This document shows positions 18,336 through 27,404 of a stretch of 32,344 nucleotides of DNA, in pieces. Each line of letters begins with the position of its first letter. Position 1 is the stretch's first letter. Made by a program: the position numbers and the translations under genes. Source of the stretch: an uncultured Burkholderiales bacterium (lineage in GTDB: Bacteria; Pseudomonadota; Gammaproteobacteria; Burkholderiales; Burkholderiaceae_C); contig CAIMUZ010000006.1 in the NCBI GenBank assembly GCA_903844775.1, positions 1 through 32,344 of the forward strand. The letters are read 5' to 3'. A model generated the notes under the pieces. It searched no databases. It was not told where the DNA came from and was given only the letters and a program-made list of their open reading frames with translations.

Positions 18336-20396
18336 CTAAGCCTGGCTCGCCGACATGCCTTGATGCCTGAGTAAAGCGTTGAGGGAAGGCTCACGCCCCC
18401 GAAACGCAATGAAGGACTCTATTGCTGGGCGGCTGCCGCCGGCCTCCAAGATGGCCTCTCTATAACGTCTGCCTGTTTCCAAGTTTGGAGAACCATCAGG
18501 TAAAGCAGTTTCCTCAAATGCAGCATAGGCGTCAGCGGATAAAACTTCAGCCCATTTGTAGCTGTAATAACCGGCGGCATAGCCCCCGGCAAAAATATGA
18601 CTGAAGGTGTGAGCCATGCGGTTAAAGCTTGGTGCCTGGATAACAGCCACTTCAGCCCGAACTTTTTGCAAGAGCGGCATGAGGTCATTGTTCGGATTGT
18701 GCTCGCTGTGAAGCAGCATATCGAGCATGGCCAACTCAATTTGGCGAAGCGTTTGCAAGCCGCTTTGAAAGTTTTTTGCAGCAACCATCTTGTCAAACAA
18801 GGCTCTGGGCAAAGGTTCATCCGTTTGAACATGCGAAGTCATGTGTTTAAGCACCGACCATTCCCAGCAAAAGTTTTCCATAAATTGACTCGGAAGCTCG
18901 ACGGCATCCCATTCCACCCCACTGATGCCCGAAACATCGCGTTCATTGACCTGGGTGAGCATGTGGTGCAAGCCATGTCCAAACTCATGGAACAAAGTGA
19001 TGACATCGTCGTGCGTTAGCAAGGGCGGGTTGCCATCAACACCATCAGCGAAATTGCAGACCAAATGTGCCACGGGGGTTTGAAGTTGTCCCGTGTCGGG
19101 GCGCAGCCAACGAGCCCTCACATCGTCCATCCAGGCGCCGCCACGTTTACCCGAACGGGCAGGGGGGTCCAGATAAAACTGCCCCACCAATTGACCATTT
19201 CGTTCGATGCGATAAAAGGCAACGGCTGGATTCCAAGTGGGCGCATTGTCAGGCTTGATGCTGACCTCGAACAAGGTTTCGATAATTCTAAAAAGTCCAA
19301 GGCACACTTTGGGCGCAGTGAAATATTGTTTCACTTCTTGCTCGCTGAAGCTGTAGCGGGCTTCTTTGAGCTTCTCGCTGATATAGGGCCAGTCCCAAGC
19401 CTGCGGATCTTGCAAATTCAAATTCATTGCAGCAAATTCGCGCATGTCTTGCAAATCTTGTTCTGCGAAAGGACGTGCCCGCGTTGCCAAGTCGCGTAAA
19501 AAGGCGATGACCTTGTCAGGTGAGTCTGCCATTTTGGTTGCCACAGAAACTTCAGCATAGTTTTTAAATCCCAATAACAGCGCTTCTTCTTTTCGCAATT
19601 GCAGAATCTCTGCAATAAGCTTGCTGTTATCAAGAGAGGCAAATTCTGGATCGCATTGATCCGAGGCGCGGGTGACGTAGGCCTTGTAAAGGCGTTGACG
19701 TAAGGCGCTGTTTTTTGCAAATTGCATGATGGGCAGATAACAAGGCATTTTCAAGGTGATTTTGTAACCTTCTTTGCCTTCCTTTTCAGCCGCTTCACGG
19801 GCTGTCATCACGACATCCTCTGGCACACCCTCTAAATCATTGATTTCGGCATAAAACGCAAATTTGTCTGTTGCGTCCAATGCGTTTTCACTGAATTTTT
19901 GGCTCAACTCTGCCATTCGTTCTTGGATTTCAGCGTACCGTTTTTTTGCCGTCCCTTGAAGTTCTGCACCGCCCAAAACAAAGTTCCGAAGGGCATTCTT
20001 GAGCGCTTGCTTTTGGGCGAAGTCCAGAGAATTTACATTCACCTGTTTGTACTTGGCATAGAGTTTTTCATCAGCCCCTAAGCGGGTCCAAAATTCAGTG
20101 ATTTGCGGCAAAGCTTCGTTGTAGGCCGCTCTTAATTCGGGTGTGTCGGCCACGCTGTTGAGATGACTGACGGCACCCCACGAAGAACTCAGACGCTCTG
20201 CGCAGACATCAAGGGCCTTGGCAATGGCGTGCCAATCGGATGGGAAGTCAGAGGCCGTTACGGTCTCTAAGGCATCTGACGCTCTATGGAGTAATTCTTC
20301 TACGGCAGGTTTGACATGTTCTGGCTTAATTTGATCAAACAATGGCAAGCCACCATGTTGCAACAATGGATTGAAGGGGGTGCTAACAGTGTTCAT
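18336..20396 (-). CDS. prlC: oligopeptidase A, M3-family zinc metallopeptidase
   Basis: This 686-aa cytoplasmic oligopeptidase (M3 family, thimet-like) degrades short peptides, including cleaved signal peptides in E. coli. The zinc motif HEFGH is at 470-474, and the third ligand Glu is expected in the GVEWDAVELPSQF region about 25 residues downstream. The C-terminal FAGGYAAGYYSYKWAE is a hallmark of the family and contributes substrate-binding tyrosines. Length matches PrlC (about 680 aa). It follows folD by 23 bp on the same strand, so the two are probably co-transcribed. Confidence 0.96.
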   Translation of the reverse strand: MNTVSTPFNPLLQHGGLPLFDQIKPEHVKPAVEELLHRASDALETVTASDFPSDWHAIAKALDVCAERLSSSWGAVSHLNSVADTPELRAAYNEALPQITEFWTRLGADEKLYAKYKQVNVNSLDFAQKQALKNALRNFVLGGAELQGTAKKRYAEIQERMAELSQKFSENALDATDKFAFYAEINDLEGVPEDVVMTAREAAEKEGKEGYKITLKMPCYLPIMQFAKNSALRQRLYKAYVTRASDQCDPEFASLDNSKLIAEILQLRKEEALLLGFKNYAEVSVATKMADSPDKVIAFLRDLATRARPFAEQDLQDMREFAAMNLNLQDPQAWDWPYISEKLKEARYSFSEQEVKQYFTAPKVCLGLFRIIETLFEVSIKPDNAPTWNPAVAFYRIERNGQLVGQFYLDPPARSGKRGGAWMDDVRARWLRPDTGQLQTPVAHLVCNFADGVDGNPPLLTHDDVITLFHEFGHGLHHMLTQVNERDVSGISGVEWDAVELPSQFMENFCWEWSVLKHMTSHVQTDEPLPRALFDKMVAAKNFQSGLQTLRQIELAMLDMLLHSEHNPNNDLMPLLQKVRAEVAVIQAPSFNRMAHTFSHIFAGGYAAGYYSYKWAEVLSADAYAAFEETALPDGSPNLETGRRYREAILEAGGSRPAIESFIAFRGREPSLNALLRHQGMSASQA

Positions 20397-20419
20397 GAGG
20401 GTGCTTTGAAAATGGTTCT

Positions 20420-21271
20420 TTAAATGACGGTTCGCTCAGCTGCTTCTAAAGTATTCACCAGCAGCATGGTAATTGTCATTGGCCCCACACCGCCAGGAAC
20501 GGGTGTGATGTAACTGGCAATCTGTTCGACACCCGCAAAATCCACATCACCACACAGCTTGCCTTCGTCGTTTCGATTCATGCCCACATCCAAAACGACT
20601 GCGCCTGGTTTCACCATTTCGGCAGTCAAGACATTGCGTTTGCCTACGGCTGCCACAATCACATCTGCTTGTCGTGTGATGTCCTTTAAATTTTTTGTGG
20701 CACTGTGACAAATAGTGACAGTGGCATTTTGTTGAAGCAGCATCATGGCCATGGGCTTACCCACGATGTTGCTGCGGCCAATCACCACCGCATGCTTCCC
20801 TTTTAAATCGTAGCCAATGCTTTCCAGCATTTTCATGCAACCGAAAGGTGTGCAGGGCCAAAACCCAGGCATGCCCGTCATCAGAGCGCCTGCACTGGCA
20901 ATGTGAAAGCCGTCCACATCTTTGGCAGGGGAAATCGCTTCAATCACTTTCTGAGCATCTATTTGCACGGGCAGTGGCAATTGAACCAAAATACCGTGAA
21001 TACTGGCGTCATTGTTAAGACCATTGATGCGAGCAAGCAGCGCTTCTTCTGTCATGTTCTCAGGATACTTTTCAAGCACTGAGTAAAGACCGCTGTCTTG
21101 ACATGCTTTTACCTTGTTGCGAACATAAACCTGACTCGCTGGATTTTCGCCAACTAAAACAACAGCCAAGCCTGGTGTGACACCTTTGGACTTGAGCGCT
21201 GCAGTGCGATGTGTCACGTCTGCTCGAAGCTTTTGGGAAAGTGCGTTGCCGTCAATGCGTTGGGCGGTCAT
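20420..21271 (-). CDS. folD: bifunctional methylenetetrahydrofolate dehydrogenase/cyclohydrolase
   Basis: This 283-aa enzyme of one-carbon metabolism converts 5,10-methylene-THF to 10-formyl-THF, using NADP and then water. The folate-site YVRNK with catalytic Lys (52-56), the conserved LPLPVQID segment, the NADP-binding [12 protein letters not shown] and the C-terminal [12 protein letters not shown] are all present. Length is normal. It lies downstream of the two-component regulator gene, with a terminator hairpin in the 84-bp gap, and upstream of prlC. Confidence 0.97.
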   Translation of the reverse strand: MTAQRIDGNALSQKLRADVTHRTAALKSKGVTPGLAVVLVGENPASQVYVRNKVKACQDSGLYSVLEKYPENMTEEALLARINGLNNDASIHGILVQLPLPVQIDAQKVIEAISPAKDVDGFHIASAGALMTGMPGFWPCTPFGCMKMLESIGYDLKGKHAVVIGRSNIVGKPMAMMLLQQNATVTICHSATKNLKDITRQADVIVAAVGKRNVLTAEMVKPGAVVLDVGMNRNDEGKLCGDVDFAGVEQIASYITPVPGGVGPMTITMLLVNTLEAAERTVI

Positions 21272-21301
21272 AGAAATAAAAATTTTGAGTGTCTTTTGAA
21301 A

Positions 21302-21337
21302 GTAAAAACGCCCGCGAGTTAGCAGGTCACGGGCGTT
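21302..21337 (-). terminator. intrinsic terminator after the response regulator gene
   Basis: On the minus strand AACGCCCG, a 15-base loop and CGGGCGTT are followed by TTTA. It lies 18 bp after the response-regulator stop, so it should separate the two-component operon from folD-prlC. Confidence 0.85.
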
Positions 21338-21355
21338 GATTTGGATTGGATGCGT

Positions 21356-21982
21356 TTAAGCTTTTTGCACGTTTTGTCCCAATGCAATTTTGAGCAAATC
21401 TGCAACCGTGTTGGCATTCAATTTTTCCATGATATTGGCCCGATGGGCCTCCACGGTTTTAATGCTGATGCCCAAGTCATCGGCAATTTGTTTGTTCAAG
21501 CGACCCGCAACAATTCGCTCTAAAACTTGCGCTTCGCGACCTGTCAGTTTGGACAGCAAAGCATCTCGGTTGGCAGCATTTTGATGATCCGAGAAAGAAT
21601 CACGGGCACTGTCAAGCATGCGCTCAACCAATCCGACCAGCTCATCTTCTTTGAAGGGCTTTTGAATAAAGTCCATCGCACCTTTTTTCATGGTGTTGAC
21701 TGCCATGGGCACATCGCCATGGCCGGTAATGAAGACGATGGGCAGGGGGGAGCGACGTTCAACCAGCTTGTCTTGCAACTCAAGACCCGTCATACCGCCC
21801 ATGCGGATGTCCACAATGAGGCATGCGACCTCGCGCGGATCGTAACGGCTTAGAAAGGATTCGGCAGAATCAAAACACCTGACACGATAGTCTTTTCCTT
21901 CTAGCAACCATTGAAGAGAATCGCGAACAGCTTCATCGTCGTCAACGACATAAACAGTGCCTTTTTTCGGTATCAAACTCAT
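21356..21982 (-). CDS. response regulator, FixJ/NarL type (receiver plus LuxR-type HTH)
   Basis: This 208-aa two-component DNA-binding regulator has a receiver domain (about 9-125) with the acidic pocket DDD (14-16), phosphoacceptor D58 (LIVDIRM), T86 and K108 (QKPF). A LuxR-type HTH follows (about 143-205), with LTGREAQVLERIVAG and KTVEAHRANIMEKL. This arrangement is the FixJ/TodT/DctR-like class. Its kinase partner ends 24 bp upstream and the pair forms an operon closed by a hairpin. The neighbouring divergent operon is aceE-aceF-lpdA, which makes PDH control a plausible but untested target. Confidence 0.94.
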   Translation of the reverse strand: MSLIPKKGTVYVVDDDEAVRDSLQWLLEGKDYRVRCFDSAESFLSRYDPREVACLIVDIRMGGMTGLELQDKLVERRSPLPIVFITGHGDVPMAVNTMKKGAMDFIQKPFKEDELVGLVERMLDSARDSFSDHQNAANRDALLSKLTGREAQVLERIVAGRLNKQIADDLGISIKTVEAHRANIMEKLNANTVADLLKIALGQNVQKA

Positions 21983-22006
21983 AGGGTTTCCCGTTTTACG
22001 TGTCTA

Positions 22007-24553
22007 TTATCTGGGTACCGTCGTGGGTGAAGGAATCCAAAAGGAAAAACAACATCCCACCACATCGTCGGCATTGTAGAGGTTCTCAGCCTTAATTCTG
22101 CCTTGATGTGACTCAACGATCGATCTGCACAAATTCAGCCCAATTCCCATTCCCTCAACCTTGGTGGAAAAGAAGGCCTCGTAAAGGCGGTTCATGACCT
22201 CAGGGGGGAGTCCTTTGCCAGAGTCAGTGACAGAGAAAAAAACCGTGTTTTGGTGGTCAATGAGCTTTGGCACCACCCGCAATTCCACGTGCCTGCGCCC
22301 TAAAGGCCGCTCTGCATTGTCGATGGATTCAGCCGCATTTCTCATTAAATTGACCAAAACCTGCTCAATCAAAATGGGGTCGACGCTCAATTTCGGGAGC
22401 CTGGCGGCAACGTAGTGAGAAAGTCGGACATTGCGTCGTCTTAATTCAATCTCTGCCAATTCAACCGCTTCGTTGACCATTTGCAATACATCTGATTGGG
22501 ACCGGTTGGGTTCACTGCGCTTCACAAATGACCGAATTCGATGAATGATCTGGCCGGCTCTTTGGGCCTGGTGTGAGGTTTTTTCAAGGGCCCAAACCAA
22601 ATCGGCCTCTTCAATTTGTTGACCTTTGATACGAGACAACATGCCATTGCAATAATTGGTGATGGCCGTCAGCGGCTGGTTGAGTTCGTGGGCCACACTC
22701 GACGCCATTTCACCCATGGTGATCAATCGACTTGCATTTTGAGCGCGTTCGGCTTGTTGGGATGCGAGTTCTTCAGCTTGCCTGCGTGTCGTGATGTCAG
22801 TCGCAATGACCATTTGGGCCAGACGGCCATCGGTCCATTGGATGTAGCGGGTTCTGATTTCTAACCATTTGTCTAAATGTTTTAAATAAATCTCAGCTCG
22901 TTCAGCGGGCGCAATTGTCAAACTTTCTGTAGGCAAACCTGCCAAGGCATCGACATCGTCCATTTCTGACTCAGTGGTGCGAACGTCCAGCATGCCTGCT
23001 TTTTCAACCAAATTCAAATGACCTTGGGTATCGGATTCAAACCACTGTCGGTAGAGTTTGTTTGCAAAAAGTAACTCAGCGCTGCCGAGCGGTGCCACAG
23101 AAACAGACGCATCTAAGGCTTCCAGCACAATCGTAAAGCGCTCGTAGGATGCCGCGAGTTGCTCTCTGACTCGATTGGGTTCGGTAATGTCCGTCATCGA
23201 AGTCATCCAACCTGTTTGTTGGCCCATGGCGTCAATAAGGGGAGAAACATAAAGACGTGCGTCAAAAATGTTGCCGCCTTTGTGTTGAACACGAACTTGC
23301 GAGCCGCCCGAAGTATTTTTTCCGCTCAACTCCTCTTCAAGAAGCGTCATCAACAATTCTTTGTCAGATTCTGGCCAGTACGGAAAGGGCGCCACTGCAC
23401 CGACCAACTCACTTTCGTCCCATCCTGTCATTTGACAAAAGGCCAAGTTGACATAGGTGATTCGGCCTTCCATGTCCAAAGCACGCATGCCCGTCAAAAT
23501 GGAGTTTTCCATGGCGCGCCTGAAATTCGTTTCGGACACCAGTTCTTTTTGAGTTTGTTGCCTTTTCCGCGTGTGCCGCCAATTTGCAATTAGCATCCAG
23601 GCCGTCAATAAACTCAGAGCGCCTACCAACCAAAAGAGTCCTCTGCCCACTAAATCTTGTGAGGTGCGCCAAGTTTGTGCACGCAATATCAAACCGTTTC
23701 CAACGGGTGATACTGGAACTTCAAATTCATTATTTTGGCCATTCATTCCTGGTATGAAATTCCAAACGTTGACTCGTTTGGTCATCGATTGGCCTGCAAT
23801 TAAACTGCCATCACTGTCCAGCAGGGAGACTGCATATTTGGCCATTATTTCTGTGGGAACACCGTATCTGAGAAGGCTTTCCGCGTTGTATTCAGCCATG
23901 ATCACACCATTGAATCTGCCTTGAGAATTGGTCAGCGGGGTGTGCAATTGCAGCACCATGTTGCGTCCATAATTTTCTTGCGAAACATTTGTGTTGCCGA
24001 TTGCAAAAATACCGTCATCCTCTTGTGAGTAAACAGGCTGCATCAAATCGCGTGCCAAGCTAAAGTTGTTCTCAGATTCCCCCCATTTCAGAACATCGCC
24101 GACCCGCCATTTGAGACTGACCATCACGTTCGGTGCTGTTTGGCTTGCAATGATTTTTCTTTTCTCATCGACCCACGCCAGTGTTTGAACTTCTGGGTTT
24201 TTAAGAACAAATGCTTCAGCACGCCGCCCAAATTCTTTGAGGTCTACATCATTGTTGGAAATATCTCTGGCCAATCTCATGACTTGTTCTTGACGTTCAA
24301 GCAGGCGCAGACGCAATCGTTGCTGGCTGTATTCGACATCGCGCCTGACAGCTTCTTGCTCTCTGTCGATTTCTTCCATTCGCAGGTACCAGAATGAAAT
24401 GACGATGGCGCCGAAAAACAACACGACGGAGGCAATTGGCGCTAAGCTGGCAAACCGATCTTGTTTTGCAGGACTCTGCCTTTTCCACCACCTTCTCCAT
24501 GAGGAGATAGGTTTGATGGTCAAGATTGTTTTTGAGACGGTTTGCGACTTCAT
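22007..24553 (-). CDS. membrane-bound PAS-domain sensor histidine kinase
   Basis: This 848-aa kinase has one membrane helix at about 38-57 and a second at about 305-325. Together they enclose a periplasmic sensor region of about 245 residues, probably a double-PAS/CACHE-like fold. Cytoplasmic parts are a PAS domain (about 342-460), a second, less conserved PAS (about 470-590), a HisKA domain with phosphorylated H622 in SSVAHELNQPL, and an HATPase domain with its N-box in LVNLMRNAAES and the later DSGKGLP and GMGIGLNLC. The layout resembles DctB/FixL-like kinases, often sensors of organic acids; the ligand here is unknown. I prefer the ATG at 24553. An upstream TTG (24583) would add ten residues without a ribosome-binding site. 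It pairs with the regulator downstream and is divergent from aceE. Confidence 0.93.
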   Translation of the reverse strand: MKSQTVSKTILTIKPISSWRRWWKRQSPAKQDRFASLAPIASVVLFFGAIVISFWYLRMEEIDREQEAVRRDVEYSQQRLRLRLLERQEQVMRLARDISNNDVDLKEFGRRAEAFVLKNPEVQTLAWVDEKRKIIASQTAPNVMVSLKWRVGDVLKWGESENNFSLARDLMQPVYSQEDDGIFAIGNTNVSQENYGRNMVLQLHTPLTNSQGRFNGVIMAEYNAESLLRYGVPTEIMAKYAVSLLDSDGSLIAGQSMTKRVNVWNFIPGMNGQNNEFEVPVSPVGNGLILRAQTWRTSQDLVGRGLFWLVGALSLLTAWMLIANWRHTRKRQQTQKELVSETNFRRAMENSILTGMRALDMEGRITYVNLAFCQMTGWDESELVGAVAPFPYWPESDKELLMTLLEEELSGKNTSGGSQVRVQHKGGNIFDARLYVSPLIDAMGQQTGWMTSMTDITEPNRVREQLAASYERFTIVLEALDASVSVAPLGSAELLFANKLYRQWFESDTQGHLNLVEKAGMLDVRTTESEMDDVDALAGLPTESLTIAPAERAEIYLKHLDKWLEIRTRYIQWTDGRLAQMVIATDITTRRQAEELASQQAERAQNASRLITMGEMASSVAHELNQPLTAITNYCNGMLSRIKGQQIEEADLVWALEKTSHQAQRAGQIIHRIRSFVKRSEPNRSQSDVLQMVNEAVELAEIELRRRNVRLSHYVAARLPKLSVDPILIEQVLVNLMRNAAESIDNAERPLGRRHVELRVVPKLIDHQNTVFFSVTDSGKGLPPEVMNRLYEAFFSTKVEGMGIGLNLCRSIVESHQGRIKAENLYNADDVVGCCFSFWIPSPTTVPR

Positions 24554-24686
24554 CCCCTCGAGTTTAGGGTAATCCCGCCTCAATAAATTTCATAATATAA
24601 AATACAAAAGCACCATTTGAAATAATTATTACTTTGTGAGAGAATTCAAAAAAATAGTTTATTCACGGCCTACAAAGGAGACAAAC
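24554..24686. promoter_or_regulatory. divergent promoter region, sensor kinase / aceE
   Basis: This is the 133-bp spacer between the kinase gene and aceE. It is markedly A/T-rich from about 24580 to 24665 and contains the perfect 10-bp palindrome AATAATTATT at 24621-24630, a candidate but unproven regulator site. The aceE ribosome-binding site AAAGGAG lies at 24674-24680, 6 bases before the ATG. I cannot assign -35/-10 boxes with confidence. Confidence 0.5.
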
Positions 24687-27383
24687 ATGTCAGCCGTTCA
24701 GCCCAATCACATCCTGTCAGACCTAGATGCCATCGAAACTCGAGAATGGATGGATGCACTGTCCGCCGTCATTGAGAAAGAGGGCGGTGAGCGTGCTCAC
24801 TTTTTGTTAGAGCAACTTTTAGAACACGCTAGACAGAGCAGCATTGACCTGCCTTTTTCCGCCAACACGGGTTATGTGAACACCATTGAGCCGGATCAAG
24901 AAGTGCACTGCCCAGGGAACATCGAAATAGAAGAGCGGCTGCGCTCTTACATGCGATGGAACGCCATGGCCATGGTGGTCAAGGCCAACCGTCACAATCC
25001 TGAAGACGGTGGCGATTTGGGGGGGCACATTGGCTCCTTCGCCTCATTAGCCCACATGTTTGGCGCCGGTTTCAATCATTTTTGGCACGCAGAAAGTGAA
25101 AATCATGGCGGCGACTGTTTGTACATCCAAGGCCACGTTTCACCAGGTGTTTACGCACGTGCGTACCTAGAGGGTCGACTCACTGAAGAGCAGTTGCTCA
25201 ACTTCCGTCAAGAAGTAGATGGCAAAGGGTTGTCCAGCTATCCGCACCCCAAGCTAATGCCTGAGTTTTGGCAGTTCCCCACAGTGTCCATGGGACTTGG
25301 ACCTTTGATGGCCATTTACCAAGCTCGCTTCTTGAAGTACTTGCACGCGCGTGGCATTGCCAACACTGAAAACCGGAAAGTCTGGGTGTTCTGTGGCGAT
25401 GGCGAAATGGACGAAGTCGAATCTTTGGGCGCCATTGGATTGGCTGCTCGCGAGAATCTTGATAACTTGATCTTTGTTGTTAACTGTAATCTGCAACGTT
25501 TGGATGGCCCTGTCCGTGGCAATGGCAAGATTGTTCAAGAACTTGAAAGTGAATTCCGCGGTTCAGGCTGGAACGTGATCAAGCTCATTTGGGGCAGCGA
25601 ATGGGACAAGCTTTTGGCACGAGACAAAGACGGTGCCCTGCGCAAAATCATGATGGACACTTTGGATGGCGATTTTCAAGCTTTCAAAGCCAACGATGGT
25701 GCTTACGTTCGCAAACATTTCTTCGGTCGTGATCCACGCACCCTTGAGATGGTGTCGCACATGAGTGACGACGAAATCTGGTCTTTAAAACGCGGCGGTC
25801 ACGACCCACAAAAGGTTTATGCGGCTTATCACCAAGCGGTGAACACCAAAAATCAACCGACCGTGCTCCTGATCAAAACCGTCAAAGGTTTTGGCATGGG
25901 CAAAGCGGGCGAGGGTAAGAACAACGTTCACCAAACCAAGAAGCTCTCCGACGAGGACATTCGCTACATGCGCGATCGCTTCAATATTCCTGTCCCCGAT
26001 AGTGAGTTGGCCAATGTGCCTTTTTACAAGCCAGCGGACGATACGCCAGAAATGAAATACCTCCACGAGCGCCGTAAGGCCTTGGGTGGTTACTTGCCAC
26101 ACCGCCGTACCAAAGCCGATGAAAGCTTCACCGTTCCTTCATTGGACGTGTTTAAGTCTGTGATGGAGCCTACTGCTGAAGGCCGTGAAATTTCCACCAC
26201 CCAGGCTTATGTGCGTTTTCTCACACAACTTTTGCGTGACCAAGCACTGGGGCCGCGTGTTGTTCCTATTTTGGTAGATGAGGCACGTACCTTTGGTATG
26301 GAAGGCTTGTTTCGCCAAGTCGGTATTTACAACCCTGCAGGTCAGCAATACACACCGGTCGACAAAGACCAAGTCATGTATTACAAAGAAGACAAAGCGG
26401 GCCAGATATTGCAAGAAGGCATTAATGAAGCGGGCGGTATGTCAAGCTGGATTGCGGCTGCCACCAGCTACTCCACCAGTAACCGCATCATGGTGCCTTT
26501 CTATGTGTACTACTCCATGTTTGGTTTCCAACGCATTGGCGATTTGGCTTGGGCGGCTGGCGATATGCAAGCGCGCGGTTTCTTGTTGGGCGGCACTTCA
26601 GGGCGCACCACATTGAATGGTGAAGGTTTGCAGCACGAAGACGGTCACAGCCATATTTTGGCGGGCACCATTCCAAACTGCATCAGTTACGACCCGACCT
26701 TCGCGCACGAAGTGGGTGTGATCTTGCATCATGGCTTGAAGCGCATGGTGGAAACACAAGACAACGTCTACTACTACATCACCTTGTTGAATGAGAACTA
26801 CCCCATGCCTGGTTTAACGCCTGGCACGGAAGCACAAATCATCAAGGGCATGTACTTGTGCAAGGCCGGGGGCAAAAACAAAACACGAGTTCAGTTGATG
26901 GGCTCCGGTACCATTTTGCGAGAGTCTTTGGCAGCGCAGGAGTTGCTCGCCAAAGACTGGGGCATTGGGGCCGATGTTTGGAGCTGCCCCAGTTTCAACG
27001 AGTTGACACGCGATGGGCAAGACGCAGAGCGTTTCAACATGCTACACCCCTTGGAAGTACCACGTGTGCCGTTTGTGGCGCAACAATTGGCCAAATTCGA
27101 TGGCCCCGTGATTGCATCCACCGATTACATGAAAAACTATGCGGAGCAGATTCGCTCTTTCATTCCTAAAGGCCGTACCTTCAAAGTGTTGGGAACGGAT
27201 GGCTTTGGGCGCAGCGATTTCCGTAGCAAATTGCGTGAGCACTTTGAAATTAACCGCCATTACATTGTTGTGGCCGCACTGAAAGCATTGAGCGAAGAGG
27301 GCGCTGTACCTGTGGCCAAAGTTGCTGAGGCTTTGAAGCAATACGGCATCAAGACCGACAAGGTCAATCCTTTGTACGCTTGA
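24687..27383 (+). CDS. aceE: pyruvate dehydrogenase E1 component, homodimeric type
   Basis: This 898-aa thiamine-diphosphate enzyme decarboxylates pyruvate and acetylates the lipoyl group of E2. The ThDP motif begins at GDGEMDE (about 236-242) and ends at NCN about 30 residues later. The early GGHIGSFAS and HAESENHGGD segments form part of the active site. Full length is close to the E. coli enzyme (887 aa). The open frame extends 17 codons upstream, but the ATG at 24687 has a strong AAAGGAG and the usual short N-terminus. It is the first gene of aceE-aceF-lpdA, with 21 bp to aceF. Confidence 0.98.
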   Translation: MSAVQPNHILSDLDAIETREWMDALSAVIEKEGGERAHFLLEQLLEHARQSSIDLPFSANTGYVNTIEPDQEVHCPGNIEIEERLRSYMRWNAMAMVVKANRHNPEDGGDLGGHIGSFASLAHMFGAGFNHFWHAESENHGGDCLYIQGHVSPGVYARAYLEGRLTEEQLLNFRQEVDGKGLSSYPHPKLMPEFWQFPTVSMGLGPLMAIYQARFLKYLHARGIANTENRKVWVFCGDGEMDEVESLGAIGLAARENLDNLIFVVNCNLQRLDGPVRGNGKIVQELESEFRGSGWNVIKLIWGSEWDKLLARDKDGALRKIMMDTLDGDFQAFKANDGAYVRKHFFGRDPRTLEMVSHMSDDEIWSLKRGGHDPQKVYAAYHQAVNTKNQPTVLLIKTVKGFGMGKAGEGKNNVHQTKKLSDEDIRYMRDRFNIPVPDSELANVPFYKPADDTPEMKYLHERRKALGGYLPHRRTKADESFTVPSLDVFKSVMEPTAEGREISTTQAYVRFLTQLLRDQALGPRVVPILVDEARTFGMEGLFRQVGIYNPAGQQYTPVDKDQVMYYKEDKAGQILQEGINEAGGMSSWIAAATSYSTSNRIMVPFYVYYSMFGFQRIGDLAWAAGDMQARGFLLGGTSGRTTLNGEGLQHEDGHSHILAGTIPNCISYDPTFAHEVGVILHHGLKRMVETQDNVYYYITLLNENYPMPGLTPGTEAQIIKGMYLCKAGGKNKTRVQLMGSGTILRESLAAQELLAKDWGIGADVWSCPSFNELTRDGQDAERFNMLHPLEVPRVPFVAQQLAKFDGPVIASTDYMKNYAEQIRSFIPKGRTFKVLGTDGFGRSDFRSKLREHFEINRHYIVVAALKALSEEGAVPVAKVAEALKQYGIKTDKVNPLYA

Positions 27384-27404
27384 TAACTAGATTGGGAGAC
27401 AGAT

